Assembly (NCBI GenBank): GCA_027531445.1
Contig: JAPZRK010000059.1
Span: 124,001-188,000, forward strand
Source of the DNA: Leptospira sp.
Lineage (GTDB): Bacteria; Spirochaetota; Leptospiria; Leptospirales; Leptospiraceae
Direction of reading: 5' to 3'
DNA length: 64,000 nt
Part shown: in pieces, positions 26,813 to 35,867 of the stretch
Position numbering within the stretch: position 1 is the stretch's first letter
Layout: each line of letters begins with the position of its first letter
Translations under genes and position numbers: made by a program
The notes under the pieces: generated by a model
What the model was told of the DNA's origin: nothing
The model's database searches: none
The model's input: only the letters and a program-made list of their open reading frames with translations

Positions 26813-27160
26813 TTGAACATTGACTGGTCTAGAATAGAGTCTCTTGTCGATATGGAAGATCCGGATGATCAAGCGTGGCTCAAAGATATGATTATTTCCC
26901 TTTTGGAGAACATGACTGTTCGCATTCAAAATATGAATCAGTTCATGCAAACTAAAGAAGCAAAAGACCTCCAATCAGAGCTTCACCAGATCAAAGGAGT
27001 GGCGGCAAACTTCGGGCTTTCTGCACTTTCTGAGGTTGTGATTGATGCCGAGAGCAAGGTGAAATCTGGAGATATCGAGGCCAGCATCGAGTCATCCAAA
27101 AGGATCGCTCCCATCTGGGAGGATACTCGAAAGGAATTACAAGTTCGATTTGGGGGATAA
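26813..27160 (+). CDS. Hpt (histidine phosphotransfer) protein
   Basis: A 115-residue four-helix protein with the phospho-accepting motif LHQIKGVAANFGL near residue 57 (H-x-x-K-G). It starts at a TTG with TGAGG seven bases upstream. There is no better ATG. Such proteins carry phosphate between hybrid histidine kinases and response regulators. No kinase or receiver gene is adjacent. Its end overlaps the start of the next gene by 11 bases. Confidence 0.88.
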   Translation: MNIDWSRIESLVDMEDPDDQAWLKDMIISLLENMTVRIQNMNQFMQTKEAKDLQSELHQIKGVAANFGLSALSEVVIDAESKVKSGDIEASIESSKRIAPIWEDTRKELQVRFGG

Positions 27161-27983
27161 TAACCAAAATTACAATCCCCAACTTATCCATCAGACATTT
27201 CAATCTGAACCCGCTTCAAATATTTGGAAGTCGCTTTTATTTTCCCTCCTGCCTTATAAACCCCATCCATTGCTGGTTGTTGGTGACAATATCTTTTCAG
27301 CCGCCGCCCTTTGGTCCTATACAAAACTATGGAAGGACTTTTTTCGCGAGTTAGGTCTCGGTAAAGGGCATACGCTACTTCTCACTTTGGAACCTTCAAT
27401 CGAATGGGTGATTGTAGTTCTTGCCTCACTTTGGGAAAATATGACAGTAGTTTTGTCAAAAAGTAAAGCTACGCATGTTTTGTTTAAACATCCAACCTTA
27501 GTGATCAGTGAAGATAACTCGATCTCAAACATAACATTTGATCAGCAAAAATATCCTATACTTTTGAAGTCCCCATCGTTTTCAGATGATCGTTCGTTTC
27601 CATTCCTATCTAAGTCAGATCAGAACAAAACCGAGATGAGAATCATTTTTGACGATGGTGCAGGATTTTCTGACGATTTTTTGATCCAAGGATTGATCGA
27701 ACAGTATGATGTGAGTAAAACTCGGTCGACTAAGTCTAGTATGCATGGATCGGACTGGAGAGTGCAGGTCGCCTTTTATAAGGATTTTTTCCTGCCATTT
27801 TTTTGTGAACATGAAATGTTTGTTGTGCGATCACTACTTAATGATCCTATTTCGATTCAAAAAATTTTTTTGCAGTATGAAATTGATTGGGTTTATGGAA
27901 ACCATGAGTTATGCGAATTATTTAGCAGACTTATTCCCGAAAATCAAAAAAATAAAATCCAGAAGTGTATTTTCAAATCATGA
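27150..27983 (+). CDS. Truncated acyl-CoA-synthetase-like (ANL) protein
   Basis: A 277-residue protein with a TTG start overlapping the Hpt gene. It looks like the N-terminal half of an AMP-forming ligase: LGLGKGHTLLLTLEPSIEWVIVVLASLW (~72-99, region) matches the usual GVxxGDxVALxxxNxxExxxxxxA pattern, and SIQKIFLQYEIDWVYGNHELCELF (~240) matches the fdpexxlxxIexxxVTxxxxvPxxxxxl segment. The P-loop TSGTTGxPKG is absent and the protein stops before the A5-A10 motifs and the C-terminal lid, so it should not adenylate. It may be a pseudoenzyme or a decaying gene. The thioesterase-like gene follows. Confidence 0.55.
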   Translation: MGDNNQNYNPQLIHQTFQSEPASNIWKSLLFSLLPYKPHPLLVVGDNIFSAAALWSYTKLWKDFFRELGLGKGHTLLLTLEPSIEWVIVVLASLWENMTVVLSKSKATHVLFKHPTLVISEDNSISNITFDQQKYPILLKSPSFSDDRSFPFLSKSDQNKTEMRIIFDDGAGFSDDFLIQGLIEQYDVSKTRSTKSSMHGSDWRVQVAFYKDFFLPFFCEHEMFVVRSLLNDPISIQKIFLQYEIDWVYGNHELCELFSRLIPENQKNKIQKCIFKS

Positions 27984-27998
27984 TAATGTTGGTCATAT

Positions 27999-28487
27999 AT
28001 GAAAAAAAATAAATTAGAATATTCCATTCATCCACTATGGCAGTTTTTAGAAAGCAAGTACGGAATGGAGGAAGCATTTCGAATGTTTGGTCCGTATCGA
28101 GGTGCAAACATTATTCCTAAGGAGTTGGATGCATTTACCTATGAAGTGAAAATGCCGTTAGTACTTGGAAATACAAACTATGTAGGTACACACTTTGGCG
28201 GGTCACTATATTCTATGTGTGATCCTTTTTTTATGTTTATCCTGATGAAAAATTTAGGTCCAGATTATATTGTATGGGATAAAAGTGCAAAAATCGATTT
28301 TCTCAAACCTGGACGTGGAACTATGATTGCATTGTTTCAGCTATCACAAGAGGAAATTGACGAAGTCAAAAGAATCGTGGCAGAAAAACGGAAAACGACA
28401 CGATTCTATCAAGCAGAAGTAAAGGATGAAACTGGAATGGTTGTAGCTACTATTGAAAAGGAGCTCTACATTCGCAGAACAGATTAA
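27999..28487 (+). CDS. DUF4442 hotdog-fold protein, acyl-CoA thioesterase-like
   Basis: A 162-residue single-domain protein. YVGTHFGGSLYSMCDPFFMFIL (~61-82, region) holds the hotdog helix with an Asp (MCDP) at the usual thioesterase position, and AKIDFLKPGRG follows. It fits the DUF4442/PaaI-like group, which act on acyl-CoA. It follows the ligase-like remnant by 15 bases, suggesting a lipid or acyl-CoA theme. It converges with the next gene, leaving 10 bases. Confidence 0.85.
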   Translation: MKKNKLEYSIHPLWQFLESKYGMEEAFRMFGPYRGANIIPKELDAFTYEVKMPLVLGNTNYVGTHFGGSLYSMCDPFFMFILMKNLGPDYIVWDKSAKIDFLKPGRGTMIALFQLSQEEIDEVKRIVAEKRKTTRFYQAEVKDETGMVVATIEKELYIRRTD

Positions 28488-28497
28488 TCTATCTAGT

Positions 28498-29907
28498 TTA
28501 GATATATTGTTCCGCCATCTCTACTGCTACTTTGCTTCCATTATAAACACCATCATTTGCATTTTTGACAATCTTTTCATTCATGCGATGGAGCATATCA
28601 TTGGAGTATGCAAAGATCTCAACCAGTTCGTGTGCGTGTTTTGCTTCGCGACACTCAACCGTCCCTTCGCCTAACTCAAGTGACCTGAGAACGGATGCCG
28701 CTTCATGGTCGCCGACTCGTCTAATAAATAATTTCGGTATAGGAAAAAAAGCAAGCTCGGACGGCTTCGTTACCAATACATCAGAAATACGGATTAATTT
28801 GTCTGTTGCCGAGAATGCTTCCGTATGAGATGAAAAATTAAATAGGACCACTGCAGGAGTTTTATCTCTCTCATCTTCTTTTAGAGGATGATTGGAGATA
28901 AATTCTAATAATTGTTCCCAAGTAAGAATCGTTTGGAAGGGAATCTTTTGTAAGGTTAGAAATTCTTCAAATCCATTGAGTACCTTTGTGTGATCACCCG
29001 TATTGATCCAAAAATGATAATCTCGATCGAGGATTGCCTTTTTTGCCATCGTGATTAATTCTTGAACAAAACCACGTTGGGCACCTGCACCACCTATTGG
29101 AATGAGGAATCTTCGTTTTTTGTTTTCGTCGATCCTTCGGATTCGATTTTGTGAATCAGCAATTGAATTTTTTGCAATATCCTCAGAAACCCAATGACCG
29201 GCAACCGCCAGGTTTTCTTTGGGAACACCCATTTGAATAAACTTTGTATAAGAAGAAGGGCTTTGGACAAGATTGATCGCTCCAGGGACTAACAGATAGT
29301 ATTGTGGATAGTTATCACAGATTAGATGGATGGTATTTTTGAAATTTGCCGCAACTGAAATCTGGCCATTGAGAGGATAGGTTGTAATCACAGGATTATC
29401 TTTTGGAAGAGAAACCATTAAATTTTTGTAAAGATCTGCAAGCTGACAGGATAGTTCTAAGGATGTTAGATTCCCTTGGGACATAAGTTGTCCCCAAATC
29501 CATTCGACGGGGCCACCCATCTCTGCAGACAATCGACTAAAAAAACTATAGCCTTGGTCTATATCATGAATCGCCTTAGATTCGTTGGACTCAATCGCTA
29601 ACAAATCATGGAGGTAGGTAGGAATTTTTTTACTTAGGGAATGGGAATAAACAGAGAGTGCCATTCTATGATGACCGTAACCCATTCGAATCGAGCCTAC
29701 GATTAGACCTTTTCCCACAGTTTCGGCGCCCGCGCCATGGTTTTTTAAAAGACCAAGCCCAGGATAAAGGGGAGACGTTGTAGAGCCCAAGGAAACGGGA
29801 GTATCAGGAATAATGCTGTATTTCTTCTGTAAGAAGACGCGAGTGAGATTTGCAGATTGTTTTGAGATATAGCCAGCAGTGAGGCCAAAGAGTGGTTCCC
29901 GATTCAT
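28498..29907 (-). CDS. GT-B-like glycosyltransferase-related protein
   Basis: A 469-residue protein with no signal peptide. GSIRMGYGHHRMA near residue 75 matches the GxGH...A nucleotide-diphosphate/acceptor loop of the MGDG synthase/MurG (GT28) group. The middle has a Rossmann-like FLIPIGGAGAQRGFVQELI (~267, region), and KPSELAFFPIP near 385 corresponds to the donor-binding loop. The order fits a lipid glycosyltransferase such as a glucosyl-diacylglycerol synthase, but the sequence diverges and the sugar is unknown. Soluble or peripheral membrane location is likely. Confidence 0.6.
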   Translation of the reverse strand: MNREPLFGLTAGYISKQSANLTRVFLQKKYSIIPDTPVSLGSTTSPLYPGLGLLKNHGAGAETVGKGLIVGSIRMGYGHHRMALSVYSHSLSKKIPTYLHDLLAIESNESKAIHDIDQGYSFFSRLSAEMGGPVEWIWGQLMSQGNLTSLELSCQLADLYKNLMVSLPKDNPVITTYPLNGQISVAANFKNTIHLICDNYPQYYLLVPGAINLVQSPSSYTKFIQMGVPKENLAVAGHWVSEDIAKNSIADSQNRIRRIDENKKRRFLIPIGGAGAQRGFVQELITMAKKAILDRDYHFWINTGDHTKVLNGFEEFLTLQKIPFQTILTWEQLLEFISNHPLKEDERDKTPAVVLFNFSSHTEAFSATDKLIRISDVLVTKPSELAFFPIPKLFIRRVGDHEAASVLRSLELGEGTVECREAKHAHELVEIFAYSNDMLHRMNEKIVKNANDGVYNGSKVAVEMAEQYI

Positions 29908-29996
29908 GCAGAAATGATAAGTGGAGATAACTTCTCTTTCAAGTTAATTTTGAATTCTTAGCTGACAGAAGGATAAAAATCTGACGTTCTGGTTTC

Positions 29997-31178
29997 ATGG
30001 AACAAGTATATATACTCGGCGGACTCAGATCCGCATTTGGTAGTTTTGGTGGTTCACTTAAGGATTATAGTGCCGTTGATTTGGGAGTAGAGGTTTCAAA
30101 AGCCACATTCGCAAAACTCGGAATCGACCCTTCCATCCTCGAAGAATCAATTTTCGGAAATGTAATTCCAACGGGAAAGGAAGGCATTTACCTTGCTCGA
30201 CATATTGGACTAAAAGCAGGGCTATCAGTCGCAACGCCTGCTCTAACATTGAATCGACTCTGCGGTTCAGGTATGGAGTCAGTTGTGCAAGCCGCCAAAA
30301 AGATTATGTTAGGTGAGGCGCATACCGTTCTCGCTGGTGGTGTGGAATCAATGAGTAATGCTCCCTACGTGGTTCGGAATGCACGTTTTGGAGTTAGATA
30401 TGGAAACACTGAATTCGAAGATTCACTAGCGCAGGGCCTAACAGACATTTATGTTGAATTGCCAATGGGTATGACTGCTGAAAATCTTTCCGAGCAGTAC
30501 AAAATCTCTCGAGAAGAGCAAGACGAATGGGCAGCGATTTCCCAAGAGAGAGCAGAAGTCGCAACTCAAAATGGTGTTTTAAAACAAGAAATCCATCCAA
30601 TTACAATTGGTGGGAAAAATCCTGTCGTATTCGAAAAAGATGAATTTATCAAGGGTAAGGCGGGCTCAAGCAAACTTGCGACTCTCAAACCTGCATTCAA
30701 AAAGGATGGAAGTGTGACTGCTGGGAATGCATCTGGAATCAATGATGGAGCATCAGCGATCATAGTCTCTTCTGCTAGTCAGGCAAAAAAATTAGGTAAA
30801 GAGCCACTAGCGATCGTTAAAGGCTGGGGTCATGTTGGTTGCGATCCTGCAAAAATGGGAATCGGTCCAGCAGTAGCAATCCCTCTGGCTTTGCAAAAAG
30901 CGGGACTTTCACAAAAAGATATAGGGCTTTTCGAAGTTAATGAGGCATTTGCGGCCCAGTATTTAGCTGTCCAAAAGGAACTTGGCCTTGATCCAAAGAT
31001 CACAAATGTTAACGGTGGTGCGATTGCAATTGGTCACCCGCTCGGTGCATCGGGAAACAGAGTGACTCTGTCTCTAGCACTTGAAATGCAAAGAAGAGGA
31101 GTAAAGTATGGAGTTGCTTCGCTTTGTATTGGTGGTGGTCAAGGAATCGCAATCGTCTTAGAGAATCCAAAGGCATAA
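29997..31178 (+). CDS. Thiolase (acetyl-CoA C-acyltransferase)
   Basis: A 393-residue thiolase of full length. The nucleophilic Cys is C89 in NRLCGSGMES, the His is in NGGAIAIGHPLGASG (~348), and the second Cys is in SLCIGGGQG (~378). It catalyses either degradative cleavage of 3-ketoacyl-CoA or condensation of two acyl-CoA units; which is unclear. The next gene begins two bases past its stop, so it heads a run of genes that ends with a TolC-like protein. Whether this is biological coupling or read-through is open. Confidence 0.93.
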   Translation: MEQVYILGGLRSAFGSFGGSLKDYSAVDLGVEVSKATFAKLGIDPSILEESIFGNVIPTGKEGIYLARHIGLKAGLSVATPALTLNRLCGSGMESVVQAAKKIMLGEAHTVLAGGVESMSNAPYVVRNARFGVRYGNTEFEDSLAQGLTDIYVELPMGMTAENLSEQYKISREEQDEWAAISQERAEVATQNGVLKQEIHPITIGGKNPVVFEKDEFIKGKAGSSKLATLKPAFKKDGSVTAGNASGINDGASAIIVSSASQAKKLGKEPLAIVKGWGHVGCDPAKMGIGPAVAIPLALQKAGLSQKDIGLFEVNEAFAAQYLAVQKELGLDPKITNVNGGAIAIGHPLGASGNRVTLSLALEMQRRGVKYGVASLCIGGGQGIAIVLENPKA

Positions 31179-31179
31179 A

Positions 31180-32796
31180 ATGTTCCTTTTGTTCCCAGGG
31201 AGACACCATCTACTGACTCGTTTCCAACACGAGTATTTAAGTATGTTGGGGAAGGAAGGTCTCTGGGAAGCATTGGACGTTTCAGGTAAGGCACTAGGTA
31301 TACAGTCTACCATTCAGTGCCTTGTCTTTGCAGTAACGTCATCTAACCACCATCAAACGAGAAGGAATCCGTTGCCTTTATATCAAAGAGCAATGATGAT
31401 TCAAGATTTTTCCTCAGATTTTAACTTTCCTACATACGTGGCTCCTATTGAGGACATTGGGTCTTCGGATCACTTTGCAGAGTATACAATTAAAAAAATT
31501 GAAGCCGACTCGGATGGAAAACTAAAACTCACTCCAAAAAATACGGTTGTGATTTGTTCCTCTCCAGTCATGAAACTTTACCAAGATTTGGGATTCAAAA
31601 TTTTACCCTTGGAGCGATTACCTGGTCCGAATGCAAGTTTTGTTTCGAAACAACCTTGGCAGGTATTGGAATCAATCGCTAACAGTGATCGTAGTGTCCA
31701 AGAATTGGAAGATTATGTAAACTATGTGCATCCTAGTTCCAAGCGACTATGGAAGGAGTATGGGATTGTCGAACGATTGAGAATGTTATTTCATGATTCC
31801 TTGATTGGTGATGATGGAGACCTAACAGAATCGCGTGACTATAATACTTACGTTCGTGAGATGGATGATATCGCTGAATTAAAGTTTAGCGAAACTCGCT
31901 CCTTTATTTTACCGGGTCGGATCGGCGATATCGGTTGTGCTGTTGGCTCATGGATAAAGTTAGCAACCTCAGAATCTTTGTTATTTGAAAGTGATTTTTA
32001 TGGTGTTGAAATTGCTCGCAAGTTATACGACATTTGCCAACAACGCAAAGAAAATGGAGATTTTAATAATACAAACGTTTTTTTCCTAAGGAAAAATGCA
32101 GTCACCGGACATGTTTTTCAGAAAGGATCGATGAAAACCATTCATACATCTTCATTGACACATGAGATAGAATCATACGGAAACCGAGAAAATCTTTTGT
32201 CTTTCATAAAAAATAGATACGAAGAGTTACTCTCGGGCGGAGTCTGGATCAATAGAGATGTTGTAGGTCCCGAAAATAAAGATCAAATCGTATATTTGTG
32301 GTTAAATGATGAGGATGGGATCAATGATTTCGAAGTTCATTCCTTTTCTGACAAAACGTCTAAAAAAAATTACTTAGATTCTCTCTCTACATACGCTCGT
32401 TTTTTTGTTTTTCAAAGAGAATTCCGTTCGGCTCAAAAGTATCTGTTGCCATATTCGATTGAGAACATTCAAGGCAAAAACTACCTCAAACTTTCTTTGA
32501 AAGACGCCTGCGAATACCTTTCCAAAAAAGATTATACAGACAATTGGGATAGCGAAATGCATGAGTCTTTCTGTTTCTTTTCCTATTCAGAATGGGTCGG
32601 TATCATGAAAGAGACGGGATTTTTGATATCCCCTGGTTCCCATTCTTACTCCAATCCCTGGATCATAGAGAATCGCTATGCCTCTAAAGCTGAAATTTAC
32701 ACAACAAGTTCAAATCTAGCCACTCAAACTGCCGATCTTATACGTATGCCGTATCCCGTTACGAATATGCTGTTGGTCGGAGTGAAACCGGGTTGA
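31180..32796 (+). CDS. Fused nucleotidyltransferase-like / SAM methyltransferase protein
   Basis: A 538-residue protein, apparently a fusion. Residues ~1-165 look like a NadM/cytidylyltransferase-fold domain: FPGRHHLLTRFQHEYL at the start, then TSSNHHQTRRNPLPLYQRAMM near residue 53 (matching the NPFTxxER stretch) and ICSSPVMKLYQDLGF near 127. The usual HxGH becomes T-R-F-Q, so activity is uncertain. From ~240 a class I methyltransferase domain appears: GDIGCAVGSW (~248), YGVEIARKL, and LLSGGVWINRD (~352). AAAGG lies just before the ATG. It starts right after the thiolase and overlaps the exporter gene by 4 bases. Substrates are unknown. Confidence 0.65.
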   Translation: MFLLFPGRHHLLTRFQHEYLSMLGKEGLWEALDVSGKALGIQSTIQCLVFAVTSSNHHQTRRNPLPLYQRAMMIQDFSSDFNFPTYVAPIEDIGSSDHFAEYTIKKIEADSDGKLKLTPKNTVVICSSPVMKLYQDLGFKILPLERLPGPNASFVSKQPWQVLESIANSDRSVQELEDYVNYVHPSSKRLWKEYGIVERLRMLFHDSLIGDDGDLTESRDYNTYVREMDDIAELKFSETRSFILPGRIGDIGCAVGSWIKLATSESLLFESDFYGVEIARKLYDICQQRKENGDFNNTNVFFLRKNAVTGHVFQKGSMKTIHTSSLTHEIESYGNRENLLSFIKNRYEELLSGGVWINRDVVGPENKDQIVYLWLNDEDGINDFEVHSFSDKTSKKNYLDSLSTYARFFVFQREFRSAQKYLLPYSIENIQGKNYLKLSLKDACEYLSKKDYTDNWDSEMHESFCFFSYSEWVGIMKETGFLISPGSHSYSNPWIIENRYASKAEIYTTSSNLATQTADLIRMPYPVTNMLLVGVKPG

Positions 32797-35700
32797 ATCC
32801 AGAAATATCTCGACACGCGGAAAACATTCGTCAGGTCTTTAAAAATAATTATCTCTTAGCAGATTTGCCGGCAGGAGATCTGGAAGACCTTTATTTAGAA
32901 TTAGATATAAAATTCTTTCGCACAGGACAGGTTATTATTAAGGCAGGTCAGGGCACCAAACTAGTTCATTTTGTACTTAGCGGACGAGTAGGGTATGGAT
33001 CATCGGACAAAGATTCGAAAGAAAATCATGTTAATATTTTAGAAAAAGGTGAATCGATGGGTGAGAGATTATCACTGACTGGCCATCTGGCGTCTAGTGA
33101 TTATTATGCTCTCGAACCACTTATTTTGATCACGTTTCCTGTTGCTTCATTTCGCAAACTGATAACAAAATATCCTTATATTGAAGAAAGAGCCTTCCAT
33201 CGAGATGAAGAACAAGAAAAGTTTCATTCTGTTCGTAGGCTTAGTTTTTTCTCTGAATTAAATCCCGAAGAAGTTCGAACCTTATTAAAAAGTATTGAAA
33301 CCGTGAATGTTGATTCCGATGAATACTTGTTTAACGAAGGTGATGAAGGTAATGCCGCCTACATCATTAAATCTGGCCGGATACACATTCGCACCGAAAA
33401 TCCCAAAAAGCTAATCTCAATCATGAAAACTGGAGACATCCTGGGAGAGATCGCTATCTTCAAAAAGCAGAAACGATTGGCAAGTGCCATTGCAGCTGAA
33501 GCTACAGTCGTTTATAAAATCCCAGGCGAAGCCATTCGAAAAATATTAGGTGAAGACAAAGGTGGTAAATTAGAAGAGATCGTTCAATCGCGATTATTGC
33601 GTTATTCGACATATAAAGCAAAGGAAAAAGAAGAGGATATTGTTAAACCTTTTGATTCAAAAAGATTTGAAATGCGAAGGGGTGTTAACCTTTTAAAAGT
33701 TGACCAAGTAACAACAGAGCAGACATTACTTGTAGGTCTAGTTTGCACGGAGCTAGCATTACGCACATACGATCGTGCTCTTCCAGCTAATTGGAAAATC
33801 AGAATTAAAAATGAACTTTCTCGAAATCGTATGCCAGGAATTTTTGAGCTTGCAATCGAGCTCGAAAAAATGGGTTTTTTAACGAAGCAATTACGTATAA
33901 AACCAAGTCAGCTTACCGATGTCATATTTCCATTCTTTGTAACCGATGAGGAGAATATCCCCTGTGCAATTTATGCGGTCGATGAAGAGTCAAGAGGTGT
34001 GTTGCTTTCACATCCTATTAAGGGAATATTTGAGATGGACCTTAAGGCATTTCTTAGCTCATGGGATGGTGTTATTTTGAACTTTGTTCCTGCTCCAGCC
34101 GCAATGACTTCTGATTCTGGTCTTTTCAGCTTGATAAAAGAAATCCGTTCTTTGTTTTCACCACACATTTCTGAGTTACGATGGATTTTTGGTACAACGA
34201 TTTTAGCTTCCTGTTTGGGATTGTCATTTCCATATTTTTTGCGCGAAGTAGTAGATCGAGTACTCGTTTTTTCTGATCATAATTTCCTGTTCACGCTATT
34301 CGCTGGCGTTAGCATCTCCATTCTCTTTCAGGGTGTGTTTTCTTTATTTAGAAATCTCCTTTTAATCGGAGTGATGCAAAATTTAGAATATACTTTTTTA
34401 GTAAGATTTTTTCAGCATATTCTTCGGCTATCACTTCCAGAACTTCGAAAATTTGAACCAAGTGATTATACGCAAAGGTTAAAAGAAAATCAGAAAATCC
34501 TTGAAATAGCCTCGCGATCCGGCGTTTCGCTTTTACTTGATGCCATAACTTTGCCTATCTTTCTTTCCGTGTTATTGCTCGCGGATTTAGAACTAACACT
34601 GATGGGACTTACGATTCTGATCTTGTATGCTATTATCGTTGTGCGAGTATCATCCAGAATTCGCGTATTATCAGAACATTCCTTTGAATCAAAAAGAAAA
34701 ACTGTCTCATTTATCCTATCGCTTGTTAGTGGAATTTCAATCATTAAAGCATCAACACAAGAGGGAAATTACCTACAGAAAGGTATGAATGAAGTCTCTC
34801 GCACGCTTTTGACTGATCTACGTGTCACTAAGCGAACGAACTTACTGCAGTTTATGGGAAAATTTTTTGAGCAAATGGGTACGCTTGTGATTTTGGGATT
34901 CGGGATTAATTCAGTTCTCGAAGAAAAAATAACACTAGGTACGTTCTTGGGATTTCAAGTTTTATTTGGTCTATTAATCGAACCAATCATAAGAATCTGT
35001 AGAATTTATGAAGATATGCTCCAAATGAGTGAGTCTCGGAAACGCCTAATGGATATATATTCTCTACCCGGAGAAATGAAGAGTCAAAGACCGTTTGGAG
35101 AGCTACCTCGACTCGCAGGTCGTATTCGCTTAGAGGGTGTTACATTTCGTTATCAAGAAGATGGACAAGAAATAGTTTCAAATATCAATTTAGAAATTCA
35201 ACCTGGCGAAAAAGTTGCCATAGTCGGTCGAAGTGGTAGTGGAAAATCCACATTGCTCCGATTGATGATGGGGACTTTAACACCTACCACGGGTCGTGTA
35301 TTTGTTGACTCATTTGATCTAGCAACCCTCGATCCAGAGGAAGTTCGCATTCAATTTGGAACGGTTGAACAGCAGCCAGTTCTATTTTCTGGCAGTATTG
35401 CAGAAAATCTATGTAAAAAAAATCCATCGCTAACGCGCGAGGCGATGTTAGCTGGGGCAAAGCTTGCTGCGGTTGATCGATTTGTGGATCGCCTCCCGTT
35501 TGGTTATGAGACCAAATTGGGTGAAGGTGGTGTGGGTCTTTCCGGTGGACAAAAACAAAGGGTTGCAATAGCCCGAGCACTTGTTACAAACCCGAGCATC
35601 CTATTTTTGGACGAGCCGACCTCCGCATTGGATGCAGAATCAGAATCTTATGTGCAGAATCAATGGGAAAGTATGTTTTTGGATAGGACAGTGATTCAAA

Positions 35701-35867
35701 TTTCTCATAGATTACATTCCACTGTGGGTGCTGATAAGATCATTGTCATGGATAAAGGTTTTATCGTAGAAATGGGTACTCACTCTGAGCTCATCTCATC
35801 GAAGGGTTTTTACTATCATTTATTTCCATCTAGTGAGGATAGCGTCAATGAAACTCAAGAAGTTTAA
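32793..35867 (+). CDS. ABC exporter with two cNMP-binding-like domains and a degenerate C39 domain (A)
   Basis: A 1024-residue protein starting at a TTG that overlaps the previous stop (TTGA). Order: CNB-like domains at ~15-120 and ~145-255 (GEIAIFKKQKRLAS near 215); a C39 peptidase-like domain at ~300-425 (QTLLVGLVCTELAL; PCAIYAVDEESRGVLLSHP, lacking the His of active enzymes); six-helix transmembrane domain ~455-740; ATPase ~775-1010 with GRSGSGKST (~811), LSGGQ (~915) and LFLDEPT. This is the architecture of type I secretion or peptide exporters that hold, but do not cut, their substrate. It probably pairs with the second exporter at 36957. Confidence 0.85.
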   Translation: MNPEISRHAENIRQVFKNNYLLADLPAGDLEDLYLELDIKFFRTGQVIIKAGQGTKLVHFVLSGRVGYGSSDKDSKENHVNILEKGESMGERLSLTGHLASSDYYALEPLILITFPVASFRKLITKYPYIEERAFHRDEEQEKFHSVRRLSFFSELNPEEVRTLLKSIETVNVDSDEYLFNEGDEGNAAYIIKSGRIHIRTENPKKLISIMKTGDILGEIAIFKKQKRLASAIAAEATVVYKIPGEAIRKILGEDKGGKLEEIVQSRLLRYSTYKAKEKEEDIVKPFDSKRFEMRRGVNLLKVDQVTTEQTLLVGLVCTELALRTYDRALPANWKIRIKNELSRNRMPGIFELAIELEKMGFLTKQLRIKPSQLTDVIFPFFVTDEENIPCAIYAVDEESRGVLLSHPIKGIFEMDLKAFLSSWDGVILNFVPAPAAMTSDSGLFSLIKEIRSLFSPHISELRWIFGTTILASCLGLSFPYFLREVVDRVLVFSDHNFLFTLFAGVSISILFQGVFSLFRNLLLIGVMQNLEYTFLVRFFQHILRLSLPELRKFEPSDYTQRLKENQKILEIASRSGVSLLLDAITLPIFLSVLLLADLELTLMGLTILILYAIIVVRVSSRIRVLSEHSFESKRKTVSFILSLVSGISIIKASTQEGNYLQKGMNEVSRTLLTDLRVTKRTNLLQFMGKFFEQMGTLVILGFGINSVLEEKITLGTFLGFQVLFGLLIEPIIRICRIYEDMLQMSESRKRLMDIYSLPGEMKSQRPFGELPRLAGRIRLEGVTFRYQEDGQEIVSNINLEIQPGEKVAIVGRSGSGKSTLLRLMMGTLTPTTGRVFVDSFDLATLDPEEVRIQFGTVEQQPVLFSGSIAENLCKKNPSLTREAMLAGAKLAAVDRFVDRLPFGYETKLGEGGVGLSGGQKQRVAIARALVTNPSILFLDEPTSALDAESESYVQNQWESMFLDRTVIQISHRLHSTVGADKIIVMDKGFIVEMGTHSELISSKGFYYHLFPSSEDSVNETQEV

